Part shown: piece after piece, positions 18,698 through 28,614 of the stretch
Position numbering within the stretch: position 1 is the first letter of the stretch
How the letters are laid out: each line of letters opens with the position of its first letter
NCBI RefSeq assembly: GCF_021864465.1
Contig: NZ_JAKKUV010000002.1
Coordinates: 403,818-467,817 of the forward strand
DNA from: Hyphobacterium sp. SN044
GTDB lineage: Bacteria > Pseudomonadota > Alphaproteobacteria > Caulobacterales > Maricaulaceae
DNA length: 64,000 nt
Reading direction: 5' to 3'
The notes under the pieces: generated by a model
Database searches by the model: none
Told to the model about the DNA's origin: nothing
What the model saw: only the letters and a program-made list of their open reading frames with translations
Program-made: the position numbers and the translations under genes

Positions 18698-19238
18698 GTT
18701 CATCCCTCGCGTGTCAGACTCGACCATATAGGCCCGTTCGCTCACGCGCGCATCACGTTGCGGTCAGACGCTGGGGAATGGCGGGTATGCGGGGGTTTTT
18801 CTTCATCGCCGGCTTGCCTTCCCTCCCCTCGAAGGGGAGGGACGCGAGCGGCTTGCGATAGCAAGACGGGAGCGGGGTGGGGTGAGCGTTCCCTCACTCT
18901 CTCTGGGGTTCCCGCGAAAGCGGGAATCCGAAACCAGGTACGTGCTTCGGGTCCCCATTTTCATGGGGACCCCGGTAAAACCCCAACCGACGTTTCCCGG
19001 ACGGCGAAGCCGATCCGGGATCCATGTCTGATAGTGTCTGGACCCCGGTCTTCGCTCCGCGAAACCGGGGAGCGTCAACATCCTTGAAGCATCCTGTCCC
19101 GGCCTTGTGCCGGGACCTGTCCAGATCGCGGTCAACCCGGAAACCAGGACAGGCCCCGGAATAAATCCGGGGCAGACGAGCTTGTTTGCCTAAAGTTCCG
19201 CCGCGCCGGGCACAAAGGCGGCGAGGCCGGCGAGACGA
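18698..19238. repeat. Repeat-rich spacer with a run of different palindromes
   Basis: This 541-bp stretch has no credible gene. It holds at least seven different inverted repeats in a row: 18821-18841 (ccctcccct arms), 18909-18926 (ttcccgc arms), 18949-18973 (ggtccccat arms), 18994-19020 (tcccgga arms), 19042-19070 (ccccggt arms), 19096-19116 (gtcccggc arms) and 19153-19173 (gccccgga arms). The third also occurs at 59927-59950. The first is related to the repeats in the SUF operon. The segment ends in a copy of the maeB tail. Confidence 0.8.
19186..19234 (-). repeat. Second copy of the maeB 3' end (relic)
   Basis: These 49 bp align without gaps to 19460-19508, the true maeB 3' end, with 40 identical positions. 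Read on the minus strand they encode LAGLAAFVPGAAEL-stop, against LAGLAAFDPSAAAL-stop in maeB. The two copies are in direct orientation 274 bp apart and bracket the 69-aa membrane gene, like the ends of a small insertion that restored the gene it entered. Confidence 0.8.
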
Positions 19239-19448
19239 CTACATTCTGTCGCGTCCAAACCAGAAACACACGACTGCCAAAAGAATCGTCGCGATCGGAT
19301 AGACGGAGAGATGAAGAATATCCGCCAGCGAGACTTGGTGTTGATAGGCGTTGAGCGCGATCAGCCCTGTGACCATCAGGAACAACACGACGGGCAGAAG
19401 CACGAATGTTAAGAGCAATCCGATCCCGATGAAGATAAACTGACGCAA
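19239..19448 (-). CDS. 69-aa membrane protein of unknown function
   Basis: The product has two hydrophobic helices (about residues 5-31 and 46-63) separated by the polar AYQHQVSLADILHL loop and ends in the basic FGRDRM. It matches no family I know. It follows maeB by 15 nt on the same strand but sits between two copies of the maeB tail, so it probably arrived with the duplication. The ATG at 19448 is the only reasonable start. Confidence 0.5.
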   Translation of the reverse strand: MRQFIFIGIGLLLTFVLLPVVLFLMVTGLIALNAYQHQVSLADILHLSVYPIATILLAVVCFWFGRDRM

Positions 19449-19459
19449 AGATTCCCTCT

Positions 19460-19508
19460 TTGCCTAAAGCGCCGCCGCTGACGGATCGAAGGCGGCGAGG
19501 CCGGCGAG
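19460..19508 (-). repeat. maeB 3'-end repeat unit (copy inside maeB)
   Basis: This is the copy that forms the last codons and stop of intact maeB. The 3' part, 19 bp of the sequence covering ggcggcgaggccggcgag, is identical to 19186-19234; divergence is concentrated in the middle 13 bp. Confidence 0.75.
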
Positions 19509-21737
19509 GTTCACAATGTCGGATACCGAGGACCCGAGGCGGGCGATCTGGACCGGCTTTTCGAGGCCCACGATGACCGGGCCGATCACGGTTGCAGCCC
19601 CGGCGGCCTTCAGAAGTCGCGTGGCGATCGAGGCGGAATGCACCGCCGGCATGACCAGCACGTTGGCCGGCTCGGTCAGGCGCGAGAAGGGGTAGAGTTC
19701 GTGATGGTCGGGATTGAGCGCCACGTCGGCGGCCATCTCGCCCTCGTATTCGAAATCGACCCCGCGCGCGTCCAGGATTTTCACCGCACCGGCCATCTTC
19801 TCGGTCCGTTCGCCCGGCGGATTGCCGAATGAGGAGTAGGACAGGAAGGCGACGCGCGGGGTCAGGCCGAAGCGGCGGGCGGTCGCGGCCATTTCCACCG
19901 CGATGTCGGCCAGTTCCGCCGAGGTGGGGAATTCCGCGCCGAGCACATCGCCAATCAGCAGCGTCCGGCCGCGGGAAATCGCCGTGTTGATGCCGACCAG
20001 CCGGCCGCCCTCGACCGGGTCGATCACGAGGCGGACATCGGTCAGGGCGACATTGGTGTGCCGGGTCACGCCGGTGATCATGCCGTCGGCGTGGCCGAGC
20101 TTGACCATGCAGGCGGAGAAGACATTCCGGTTGGTGTTCACCAGGCGCTGGACGTCGCGCTTGAGATAGCCCTTCCGCTGCAGCCGCTCGTAGAGGAATT
20201 TGGCGTAGTCGTAATTGTGGTCCGACAGCCGCGCATTGACGATTTCAAGCTCGCCCGACGGAAGACCGAGTTCCTTCATGTTGGCTTCGGCAATGTCTTC
20301 ACGCGCGACGAGGATGGCCTTGCCCAGCCCCTGGCTCTGGAAAGCGTGCGCGGCTCGGATCACCGAGGGGGCCTCGCCCTCGGCGAAGACGATCGTCTTC
20401 TGCGCCCCGCGCAGCACCGAGGCGACGCGCTGCTGCAGCGCCGCGGTCGGATCGACGCGGCGGGCCAGCGACTGGCGATAGCTTTCCGTGTCCTGCGGCA
20501 CGATGCGGGCGACGCCCGACTCCACCGCCGCCTTGGCGACATAGGGCGGCACGCGCGAGATCAGGCGCGGGTCGAAGGGGGTCGGGATGATGTATTCCGG
20601 GCCGAACTGCAGCCGCGAGCCGGTATAGGCGTCGGAGACCTCGTCCGGCACATCCTCGCGGGCGAGATCGGCCAGCGCCCGGGCGCAGGCGATCTTCATC
20701 TCCTCGTTGATGGTGCGGGCGCGCACGTCGAGCGCGCCGCGGAAGATGTAAGGAAAGCCGAGGACGTTGTTGACCTGGTTGGGATAATCCGACCGCCCGG
20801 TGGCGACGATGGCATCGCCGCGCACCTCCTTGATCAGCTCGGGCAGGATTTCCGGGGTCGGGTTCGCCATGGCGAAGATGATCGGGTCCGGAGCCATGGA
20901 CTGGACCATGGACTGGGTGACGATGCCGCCGGCCGACAGGCCGATCAGGCAGTCCGCCCCCCTCACCGCCTCTTCCAGCGTGCGCATCTGGGTCTTCACA
21001 GCCTGATTGCGCAAGCGCTCGAAGAGATCATTGCGGCCGGTGTGGACCACGCCCTCCTTGTCGACGACCACCGTCTTGTCCTTGTCGACGCCCATCGACT
21101 GCAGCAGTTCGATCACCGACAGGCCCGCGGCACCCGCGCCAACCAGAACGACGTTGAGGTCGGACAGCTTCTTGCCGGAAATCTCGCAGGCATTGATCAG
21201 GCCGGCCGCGGCGATGATCGCCGTGCCGTGCTGGTCGTCATGGAAGACCGGGATATCGAGCATCTCACGCAGGCGGCGCTCGATCTCGAAGCATTCCGGG
21301 CTCTTGATGTCTTCGAGATTGATGCCGCCGAAGGTCGCGCCGAACCCCGCGACGCATTCCACGAACTGGTCGGGGTCGGTGTATTTCACCTCGATGTCGA
21401 AGGCGTCGATATCGGCGAAGCGCTTGAACAGCACCGCCTTGCCTTCCATCACCGGCTTCGAGGCCATCGCGCCGAGATTGCCAAGGCCGAGGATCGCCGT
21501 GCCGTTCGACACGACGGCGACCATATTGCCCTTCGACGTGTAGTCGTAGGCGGCGTCCTCATTCTCCGCGATCGCCTTCACCGGCACCGCGACGCCCGGC
21601 GAGTAGGCCAGCGACAGGTCGCGCTGGGTCGCCATCGGCTTGGTCGGCGCGAGCGACAGCTTGCCCGGCGTTGGCAGACGGTGGAAATCGAGCGCGTCCT
21701 GCTCAAAAGGCGTCAGTTTGGGGGGCTTGTCGCTCAT
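19464..21737 (-). CDS. maeB: NADP-dependent malic enzyme with phosphotransacetylase-like domain
   Basis: This 757-residue protein decarboxylates malate to pyruvate with NADP and supplies NADPH and C3 units. Residues 1 to about 430 are the malic enzyme (LAYSPGVAVPVKAI, FHDDQHGTAI with the metal-binding Asp, NAD-binding VLVGAGAAGLSV). Residues about 430-757 are a phosphate acetyl/butyryl-transferase-like domain (MITGVTRHTNVALTDVRL, PAVHSASIATRLLKAAGAAT), normally non-catalytic and regulatory in this family. The C-terminus ends in a segment that is duplicated 274 bp downstream. No frameshift is visible. Confidence 0.95.
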   Translation of the reverse strand: MSDKPPKLTPFEQDALDFHRLPTPGKLSLAPTKPMATQRDLSLAYSPGVAVPVKAIAENEDAAYDYTSKGNMVAVVSNGTAILGLGNLGAMASKPVMEGKAVLFKRFADIDAFDIEVKYTDPDQFVECVAGFGATFGGINLEDIKSPECFEIERRLREMLDIPVFHDDQHGTAIIAAAGLINACEISGKKLSDLNVVLVGAGAAGLSVIELLQSMGVDKDKTVVVDKEGVVHTGRNDLFERLRNQAVKTQMRTLEEAVRGADCLIGLSAGGIVTQSMVQSMAPDPIIFAMANPTPEILPELIKEVRGDAIVATGRSDYPNQVNNVLGFPYIFRGALDVRARTINEEMKIACARALADLAREDVPDEVSDAYTGSRLQFGPEYIIPTPFDPRLISRVPPYVAKAAVESGVARIVPQDTESYRQSLARRVDPTAALQQRVASVLRGAQKTIVFAEGEAPSVIRAAHAFQSQGLGKAILVAREDIAEANMKELGLPSGELEIVNARLSDHNYDYAKFLYERLQRKGYLKRDVQRLVNTNRNVFSACMVKLGHADGMITGVTRHTNVALTDVRLVIDPVEGGRLVGINTAISRGRTLLIGDVLGAEFPTSAELADIAVEMAATARRFGLTPRVAFLSYSSFGNPPGERTEKMAGAVKILDARGVDFEYEGEMAADVALNPDHHELYPFSRLTEPANVLVMPAVHSASIATRLLKAAGAATVIGPVIVGLEKPVQIARLGSSVSDIVNLAGLAAFDPSAAAL

Positions 21738-21779
21738 CGGGCTTTCCGCGCTGTGGTCGGGAACCGGATTGGCACGCCC

Positions 21780-23300
21780 TCACCCGTCGATCAAGGCGGC
21801 ACGCGCGGCTGCGATGCGGCGGCGGCGCGTCAGGTCCTGAACCACGGCGGGCATGGCATCGGCCAGCTCGCCCGCGACCAGTCCGGGCCCGAGCCGAAGT
21901 CCCGCCTCGCCGTGCAGCCAGACCGCCGCCGAAGCGGCGTCAAAAGCCGGCGCGCCCTGCGCCAGCAGTCCGCCGATCAGGCCCGCGAGCGTGTCGCCCG
22001 TCCCGGCCGTCGCCAGTGCCGGCGAGGCGTGGGTGTTTATCCTCGGGATTTCACCGGGGACAGCGATGACGCTATCCGCCCCCTTGTAGACGACGACGCA
22101 CCCGGCCTTGTCGGCGGCGGAACGCGCGGCTTCGATCTTGTTGAGCGAGCTGCCGGTCAGACCGGGAAACAGACACTCGAACTCGCCGGCGTGGGGCGTG
22201 ATGACGTCATGATGACGAAGATGCCCCAGAAGATGACCAGGATCGTCTTCGAACACCGACAGGGCATCTCCGTCGAGTACGACGGGAAGCGGCCGCGACA
22301 GCGCCGCGATGACGATCTGTTTCAGCGCGTCCGTCATGCCCGCCGCCGGGCCAAGCACCGCGGCGGTGGCCCGGATCGCGTCCAGTCCGGTCAGGAAATC
22401 CTCAACATCCTTGAACGACCGGATCATCACCTCGGTCAGATGGCTGGCATTGACCAGGGCCGCGCCCGGCGGCGTCAGCAGGGTCACGAGCCCGGCCCCG
22501 GCGCGAAGCCCCGCTTCCGCGGCCATCCGGGCTGCGCCTGTGGCCTTCGCCGGACCGGACAGGACAGCCAGCCTTCCCCTGCGATGCTTGTGGGTATCGG
22601 GCATGCCGGAGTGGGGCCAGGCCGGCCAGAGAGCGGGATGGTTCCAGCGCGCGACGATGTCGCCTTCGGGCGGCGCGTGCGCCGGGATGCCGATGTCGGC
22701 ACGGACGACCTCGCCGCAGAATTGCCGTGACGGTTGAAGGAGATGCGCCGGACGCAGGCGGTGGAAGGTCACCGTCAGATCGGCCTCGACCGCCACGCCT
22801 TCGGGCCCGGCCCGGTCGCCGTTCAGGCCGCTGGGGATATCGACCGCAACGACCGGGACGCCGCTCGAATTGATTGCTTCGATCAGGTTTGCCGCCGGCC
22901 CTTCAGGCGGGCGGGTCAGCCCGGTTCCGAAAATCGCGTCGACGATCAGTTCCGCGCCGATGAGCGAATCGCGTGTGGCAGGGGATAGAGGACCCGCCCA
23001 ATGCTGCGCCGCAACATCCGCATCGCCTGTCCATTCCCTTTCGGAAAAAACGCGTTCGACGCGCACCGGCCAGCCGGCTTCGGACAGGCGGCTTGCGATC
23101 ACGAGACCGTCCCCGCCATTGTTGCCGGGCCCGGCAAAAATCACGGTCTGGCGCGGACTCCAGCGACGGCGTACCTCATCGGCAACGGCAGCACCCGCGG
23201 CCTGCATCAGCGCCCAGCCTGACCGTCCGTGTCCGGATGCATACGCATCAGCACGGCACACGCCATCCATAGAAAAAATTTCTTCAGAGCCGGGTGTCAT
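21780..23300 (-). CDS. nnr: Bifunctional NAD(P)H-hydrate repair enzyme
   Basis: Nnr repairs hydrated NADH and NADPH. Of its 506 residues, about 1-215 are the YjeF_N epimerase domain (IFAGPGNNGGDGLVIASRL, VDAIFGTGLTRP, VVAVDIPSGLNGD), and about 220-506 are the ADP-dependent dehydratase of the ribokinase-like fold (HKHRRGRLAVLSG, VLDGDALSVFED, ITPHAGEFECLFP, and TAGTGDTLAGLIGGLLAQG with the catalytic Asp). It lies 42 nt upstream of maeB on the same strand. The divergent glnB gene shares its upstream spacer. Confidence 0.95.
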   Translation of the reverse strand: MTPGSEEIFSMDGVCRADAYASGHGRSGWALMQAAGAAVADEVRRRWSPRQTVIFAGPGNNGGDGLVIASRLSEAGWPVRVERVFSEREWTGDADVAAQHWAGPLSPATRDSLIGAELIVDAIFGTGLTRPPEGPAANLIEAINSSGVPVVAVDIPSGLNGDRAGPEGVAVEADLTVTFHRLRPAHLLQPSRQFCGEVVRADIGIPAHAPPEGDIVARWNHPALWPAWPHSGMPDTHKHRRGRLAVLSGPAKATGAARMAAEAGLRAGAGLVTLLTPPGAALVNASHLTEVMIRSFKDVEDFLTGLDAIRATAAVLGPAAGMTDALKQIVIAALSRPLPVVLDGDALSVFEDDPGHLLGHLRHHDVITPHAGEFECLFPGLTGSSLNKIEAARSAADKAGCVVVYKGADSVIAVPGEIPRINTHASPALATAGTGDTLAGLIGGLLAQGAPAFDAASAAVWLHGEAGLRLGPGLVAGELADAMPAVVQDLTRRRRIAAARAALIDG

Positions 23301-23364
23301 TCGTCAGGAAATCTGTATAAATGCTGCAACTGCGTCATGGCCCTTCGGATCGTGCGTCCGTTGA

Positions 23365-23736
<372 letters not shown>

Positions 23737-23827
23737 CAACCATGCTACCCGGCGCGCGTTCCGTTATGACACGCCCGCCCACCCGACAGTCCACCCACCC
23801 CTAGACCCCACCCGGAGCCCGTAAAAC

Positions 23828-25231
23828 ATGGCTGACGACATTCTCAAACGTATCAAGGACGAGGAAATCGAACTCGTCGATCTGCGCTTCACCGATACCC
23901 GGGGCAAGCTGCAGCACGTCACCTTCGATGCGACGATGATCGACGAGGACTTCCTCGAAGACGGCACGATGTTCGACGGCTCCTCGATTTCCGGCTGGAA
24001 GGCGATCAATGAGTCCGACATGACGCTGATGCCGGACACGTCCTACGCGCCGGTCGACCCCTTCTTCCAGAACAAGACCATGTTCATGTTCTGCGACGTG
24101 CTCGATCCGATGTCCGGCGAAAGCTACAATCGCGACCCGCGCACGACCGCCAAGAAGGCCGAGGCCTATCTCAAGGCCTCAGGCGCCGGCGATACGGTCT
24201 ATATCGGACCGGAAGCCGAATTCTTCGTGTTCGACGACGTTCGCTGGAAGACTGGCCAGAACGCGACCGGCTACGAGATCGATTCCGAAGAAGGCCCGTG
24301 GAATTCCGGAACGATGTTCGAAGGCGGCAATCTGGGTCACCGCCCGGGTCCGAAGGGCGGCTATTTCCCGGTTCCCCCGATCGACAGCGGTCAGGACATG
24401 CGCTCGGAAATGCTGGCCGTGATGACCGAACTCGGTCTGATGCCGGAAAAGCATCACCACGAGGTGGCACCCGCCCAGCACGAACTCGGGATGCGCTTCG
24501 CGACGCTGACGACGATGGCCGACCGGATGCAGGTCTATAAGTACATCGTGCACCAGGTCGCCCACGCCTACGGCAAGACCGCGACCTTCATGGCCAAGCC
24601 GCTGTGGAACGACAACGGCACCGGCATGCATGTGCACCAATCGATCTGGAAGGATGGCGACAACACCTTCTCCGGCGACCGCTATGCCGGCCTGTCGGAA
24701 ACCTGCCTCTACTATATCGGCGGCATCATCAAGCACGCCCGCGCAATCAACGCCTTCGCGAACTCGACGACCAACAGCTACAAGCGCCTGGTTCCGGGTT
24801 TCGAAGCGCCGGTCCTGCTGGCCTATTCGGCCCGCAACCGTTCGGCCTCGATCCGCATCCCGTTCGGTGCCGGCCCGAAGGCCAAGCGTATCGAGACGCG
24901 TTTCCCGGACCCGGCGGGCAATCCGTACCTGACTTATGCCGCGCTCTTGATGGCCGGTCTCGACGGTATCGAGAACCGCATCCATCCGGGCGATGCGATG
25001 GACAAGGACCTCTACGACCTGCCGCCGGAAGAGCTGAAGGACATCCCGACGGTCTGCCGCACGCTGCGTGAGGCCATGGAATCGCTCGATGCCGACCGCG
25101 CCTTCCTCAAGAAAGGCAATGTCATGGATGACGACCAGATCGACGCCTATATCGAGCTGAAGATGGAAGAGATCCAGCGCTACGAGATGCATCCGCATCC
25201 CGTCGAGTTCGATATGTATTACAAGAGCTGA
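23828..25231 (+). CDS. glnA: Glutamine synthetase, type I
   Basis: GlnA condenses ammonia and glutamate to glutamine. The 467-residue length fits GSI-beta. Landmarks are [18 protein letters not shown] near residue 41, the ammonia/ATP-site segment [17 protein letters not shown], the flexible glutamate flap [19 protein letters not shown], and the adenylylation site Tyr in [11 protein letters not shown] near residue 398. This last motif indicates covalent control by GlnE. It is cotranscribed with glnB, and a strong terminator follows. Confidence 0.97.
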   Translation: MADDILKRIKDEEIELVDLRFTDTRGKLQHVTFDATMIDEDFLEDGTMFDGSSISGWKAINESDMTLMPDTSYAPVDPFFQNKTMFMFCDVLDPMSGESYNRDPRTTAKKAEAYLKASGAGDTVYIGPEAEFFVFDDVRWKTGQNATGYEIDSEEGPWNSGTMFEGGNLGHRPGPKGGYFPVPPIDSGQDMRSEMLAVMTELGLMPEKHHHEVAPAQHELGMRFATLTTMADRMQVYKYIVHQVAHAYGKTATFMAKPLWNDNGTGMHVHQSIWKDGDNTFSGDRYAGLSETCLYYIGGIIKHARAINAFANSTTNSYKRLVPGFEAPVLLAYSARNRSASIRIPFGAGPKAKRIETRFPDPAGNPYLTYAALLMAGLDGIENRIHPGDAMDKDLYDLPPEELKDIPTVCRTLREAMESLDADRAFLKKGNVMDDDQIDAYIELKMEEIQRYEMHPHPVEFDMYYKS

Positions 25232-25257
25232 TCCCGGTATCAGTGGAAATCGGAAAT

Positions 25258-25284
25258 GGCCCGGCTGCATGCCGGGCCGTTTTC
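25258..25284 (+). terminator. Terminator after glnA
   Basis: An 8-bp stem ggcccggc / gccgggcc with loop tgcat is followed by gttttc, 27 nt after the glnA stop codon. Confidence 0.9.
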
Positions 25285-25379
25285 ATATGTTCCCAACCTC
25301 GACGCGAACGGCTCTGTCGGCTAGACAGCAGCCTCGAGATTGTGTGTTCTTCCGCCGATTTATGTTCAAGTGAGGCGTT

Positions 25380-28300
25380 ATGCGGAATCGTTTGTTGCTG
25401 ACCAGCGCGCTGGGCGCGTCCTTCCTGGCCGCCACCAGTGCCGCCTTCGCGGACACGACGGTTGATGACGAGCGCACTGATCCGATCCGTACATCGACGG
25501 TAAACGGCGGAAATGCCGACAATATCGTGATCGGCACCAACGGCCGGGTCACGCTTGCCGACGGACAAGGCGGACCGGCCGTCATCCTGGATTCCGACAA
25601 CACGATCACGAACAATGGCCGGATCAACATTTCCAATGCCGACAATGCGGTTGGCATCCTCGTCGAAGGCGGCCGCACGGGCACGCTGACCAACGCCGGC
25701 GGCATCAATCTGACCGAAGAGTCGGTCGCCGTAGATGTCGATGGCGACGGTGATGTCGATGGTCCGCTCGCGTCCGGAACGAACCGCGTCGGCATTCTCG
25801 TTGACGGCAATTCCCCCTTCAACGGCGATGTGATCAACACGTCCGCGGGCGGCATCACCGTCGTTGGCAATCAGTCCGCCGGCATCCGGAACCTCGCGGG
25901 CATCAACGGCGATCTGGTCAGTAACGGCCGGATCACGATGACGGGTGATTTCTCCTACGGCATCGAATCGCGGGCCCGCGTGACCGGAGACCTTCTGACC
26001 GACGGCAATATGGTCATCAATGGTGAAGGCTCGGTCGGCGTCCACGTCGGCGAAGTCGTCGACGGCCTTTTCCTGATCCGCGGCAACATCAACGCGTCGG
26101 GCTATCGCGTCGCCAACCGTCCGGGCGAGAACGTCATCCTGGATGACGACGACACGCTCCAGGGCGGTTCGGCGATCCAGATCGGCTCCAGCATCGGCGG
26201 CGGCGTCTATCTCGGCGGCGGCGATGTGCTGACAGGTGACGCCGAAGCGACGGTCACGACCCGGGGCGAAGCGCCGGCGATCTGGATTTCCGGCCGGCAT
26301 GGCGAAAATCCCAGCAATATCGTGCTCAGTGCGGTCACTGTCTCGGCCGGGCTTCTCAATGAAGACGACACCGACGATCTGACCTTCAACTTCGGGTTCG
26401 TGAACGACGGCACGATCTCTTCCTTTGGCCTGTTCGAAGGCGTGGATGCCCAATCCGTTCGGATCGAAGGATATGACGACGGCAACCAGCTGTTCACGAC
26501 GACGCTCGAAGGCGGCCTTCTGAACACCGGCACGATCCGGTCGAGCGCCTATCGCGCCGTTGCCACCGCACTCGTGCTCGGCAACGGTTCCATGGTCGCG
26601 CTGGTTGAAAACCAGTCGCAGATGAACGCGAGTGTCGAGGGCCGGGATGCGACGGCCCGTATCGTGCTGATCGAGGCGGGCGCCAACACGCCGACCCTGC
26701 GCAACTCCGGCACGATGCTGGCGCAGGCCACCGGCGGCGGCAGTTCGATCGCGATCACCGACCAGTCGGATACGCTGCGCCTGATCGAGAACACCGGCGC
26801 GATCTCGGCTCTGCTCCGTTCCGTCGACGGATCCATTATTCCCAATGTCGACCGGAACGACTCGCCCGAAGAAGTTGTCCAGGCGATCGCAATCGACGTT
26901 TCCGGGGCCACCCAGTCGGTCACTTTCCGTCAGATGCTCGCCGAAGGTGAAACCGACGAAAGCGATCTCGGCGTTCGCGGCGACATTCTACTGGGTTCGG
27001 CCGACGACCTGATCGACATTTCGGCAGGCTTCATTCGCGGCGATCTCTATTTCGGAACCGGTTCGGACGAACTTCGCATCTCTGGTACCGGAGCTGTATC
27101 CAGCTCGCTGAACGATGCAGACAACGACCTCGTCATCAACGCGACGGGCGGCTCGCTCGAGGTTCTGAACCGCGAAACCGCCAACATCCGCGAAGCCACG
27201 TTTGCCGATGGTTCGCGTTTGATCTTCCGGGTCGATACCGCGCCGACCAATCAACCACTGCTGGATGCCAGCGGCACCGTGACCTTCCAGTCCGGTTCTC
27301 GCGTGACCGCATCGCTGAGCAATCTGATCGGTGAAGGCGCAACCTATGTTGTCCTGCGCGCCAACAGCCTGGTGATCGACGAGGCGCTGTCCTCGCTCGA
27401 GAATACCGATGCACCGTATCTCTACGCGTCGACGCTGACGCGCGATTCGAACGATCCCAACACGCTGATCCTGACGATGCGCCGCAAGACGGCCGACGAG
27501 CTCGGGATGCATGGCAACCAGGCCGTCGCCTACAACACGGCGTTCCAGACCTGGTCGGATCGTGCCGCATTGGGCGCTGCCTTTGCTGCGCTCACGACGG
27601 CGACGGATTTCTACAACGCCTACAACCAGCTGATGCCGGAATACTCGGCCAGCGCGTTGCAGTTCGCGATGGCGAGCAATGACAGCGCGCTTGGCGCCGT
27701 CTCCGGCCGTCTCGACGCCGCCCGTCGCAGCCCGCGCAATACGGGTGGCATCTGGGCGCAGGAATTCGCCTACTTCGCCGATCGTGCAGCCAATGCCTTC
27801 GGCCCGGGCTATCGCGGTCACGGCTTCGGTCTCGCCATGGGCGTGGATCGTCCGGCAGGCCCGTTCTACGCCCTCGGCGTGAACATGGCCGGTGCGGCGA
27901 GCGACATTTCCGAATCCGACGGCTTCGACCAGCCGATGACCGCCCTCACCGCCCAGCTGGGTGCCTATGGCGGTATCGACTTCGGACCGTTCGGCGGCGA
28001 GTTCTACACCAGCGCCGGCGTGAACCGGTTCGAGGCTGAGCGGCGCGTCCTGATCGGCACGTTCGACGAAACCGCGACCGCGGAATGGACCGGCTGGCAC
28101 TGGTCGGCCTCGGCCCGCTTCGGCCGCGACTTCATGATGGGCGACTGGTATGCGCGCCCGGCCGTCTCGGTCGACTATCTGACCATTTTCGAAGAAGCCT
28201 ACACCGAGACCGGTGGCGGCGCGGGCATCGACCTCGCCGTCGAGGACCGCACAAGCACGACGTTCGCTTCCACAGCCAGCTTCACGGTCGGACGCCGCTT

Positions 28301-28571
28301 CGGTGGCGGCGACAGCTGGTGGGAGCCGCAATTCCGCGTCGGCTACCGCAATGATTTCGGCGGTGTCGAATCCGAAACCACGGCGTCCTTCGTGGGCTAC
28401 AACAATCCCTTCACCTTCCGTGCGGCGGATCTGCCGGGCACCGGTGCGGTGGTCGGTTTCGCTCTGAATGCCGGTTCGGACTATTCGACGTTCACGCTCG
28501 ACTACGACGCCGACCTGCGCGACTCGTTCACGCGTCACACGATCCGGTTGCTGTTCCGCCTCGTCTTCTAG
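25380..28571 (+). CDS. Autotransporter (type V secretion) protein
   Basis: A 1063-residue autotransporter. Residues 1-24 (MRNRLLLTSALGASFLAATS...AFA) are a Sec signal. Residues about 30-720 are a repetitive beta-helix passenger of short Asn/Gly/Thr-rich turns (TITNNGRINI, GTLTNAGGINL, GLLNTGTIRS). About residues 770-1063 are the translocating beta-barrel, beginning near GGIWAQEFAYFADRA and ending in the aromatic HTIRLLFRLVF. A DVDGDGDVDG stretch near residue 120 looks like a Ca-binding loop. A GTGAGG ribosome site precedes the ATG. Its surface target is unknown. Confidence 0.9.
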   Translation: MRNRLLLTSALGASFLAATSAAFADTTVDDERTDPIRTSTVNGGNADNIVIGTNGRVTLADGQGGPAVILDSDNTITNNGRINISNADNAVGILVEGGRTGTLTNAGGINLTEESVAVDVDGDGDVDGPLASGTNRVGILVDGNSPFNGDVINTSAGGITVVGNQSAGIRNLAGINGDLVSNGRITMTGDFSYGIESRARVTGDLLTDGNMVINGEGSVGVHVGEVVDGLFLIRGNINASGYRVANRPGENVILDDDDTLQGGSAIQIGSSIGGGVYLGGGDVLTGDAEATVTTRGEAPAIWISGRHGENPSNIVLSAVTVSAGLLNEDDTDDLTFNFGFVNDGTISSFGLFEGVDAQSVRIEGYDDGNQLFTTTLEGGLLNTGTIRSSAYRAVATALVLGNGSMVALVENQSQMNASVEGRDATARIVLIEAGANTPTLRNSGTMLAQATGGGSSIAITDQSDTLRLIENTGAISALLRSVDGSIIPNVDRNDSPEEVVQAIAIDVSGATQSVTFRQMLAEGETDESDLGVRGDILLGSADDLIDISAGFIRGDLYFGTGSDELRISGTGAVSSSLNDADNDLVINATGGSLEVLNRETANIREATFADGSRLIFRVDTAPTNQPLLDASGTVTFQSGSRVTASLSNLIGEGATYVVLRANSLVIDEALSSLENTDAPYLYASTLTRDSNDPNTLILTMRRKTADELGMHGNQAVAYNTAFQTWSDRAALGAAFAALTTATDFYNAYNQLMPEYSASALQFAMASNDSALGAVSGRLDAARRSPRNTGGIWAQEFAYFADRAANAFGPGYRGHGFGLAMGVDRPAGPFYALGVNMAGAASDISESDGFDQPMTALTAQLGAYGGIDFGPFGGEFYTSAGVNRFEAERRVLIGTFDETATAEWTGWHWSASARFGRDFMMGDWYARPAVSVDYLTIFEEAYTETGGGAGIDLAVEDRTSTTFASTASFTVGRRFGGGDSWWEPQFRVGYRNDFGGVESETTASFVGYNNPFTFRAADLPGTGAVVGFALNAGSDYSTFTLDYDADLRDSFTRHTIRLLFRLVF

Positions 28572-28614
28572 GGCGCTTACCGGCGATTAACCGTGTTCAG
28601 ACTAGAGGCAGGAC

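Noticed and set aside
20058-22730. 890-codon antisense frame across maeB and nnr
   Set aside because: Same cause as above; it spans two genes and the intergenic gap, and its composition is that of a shadow frame.
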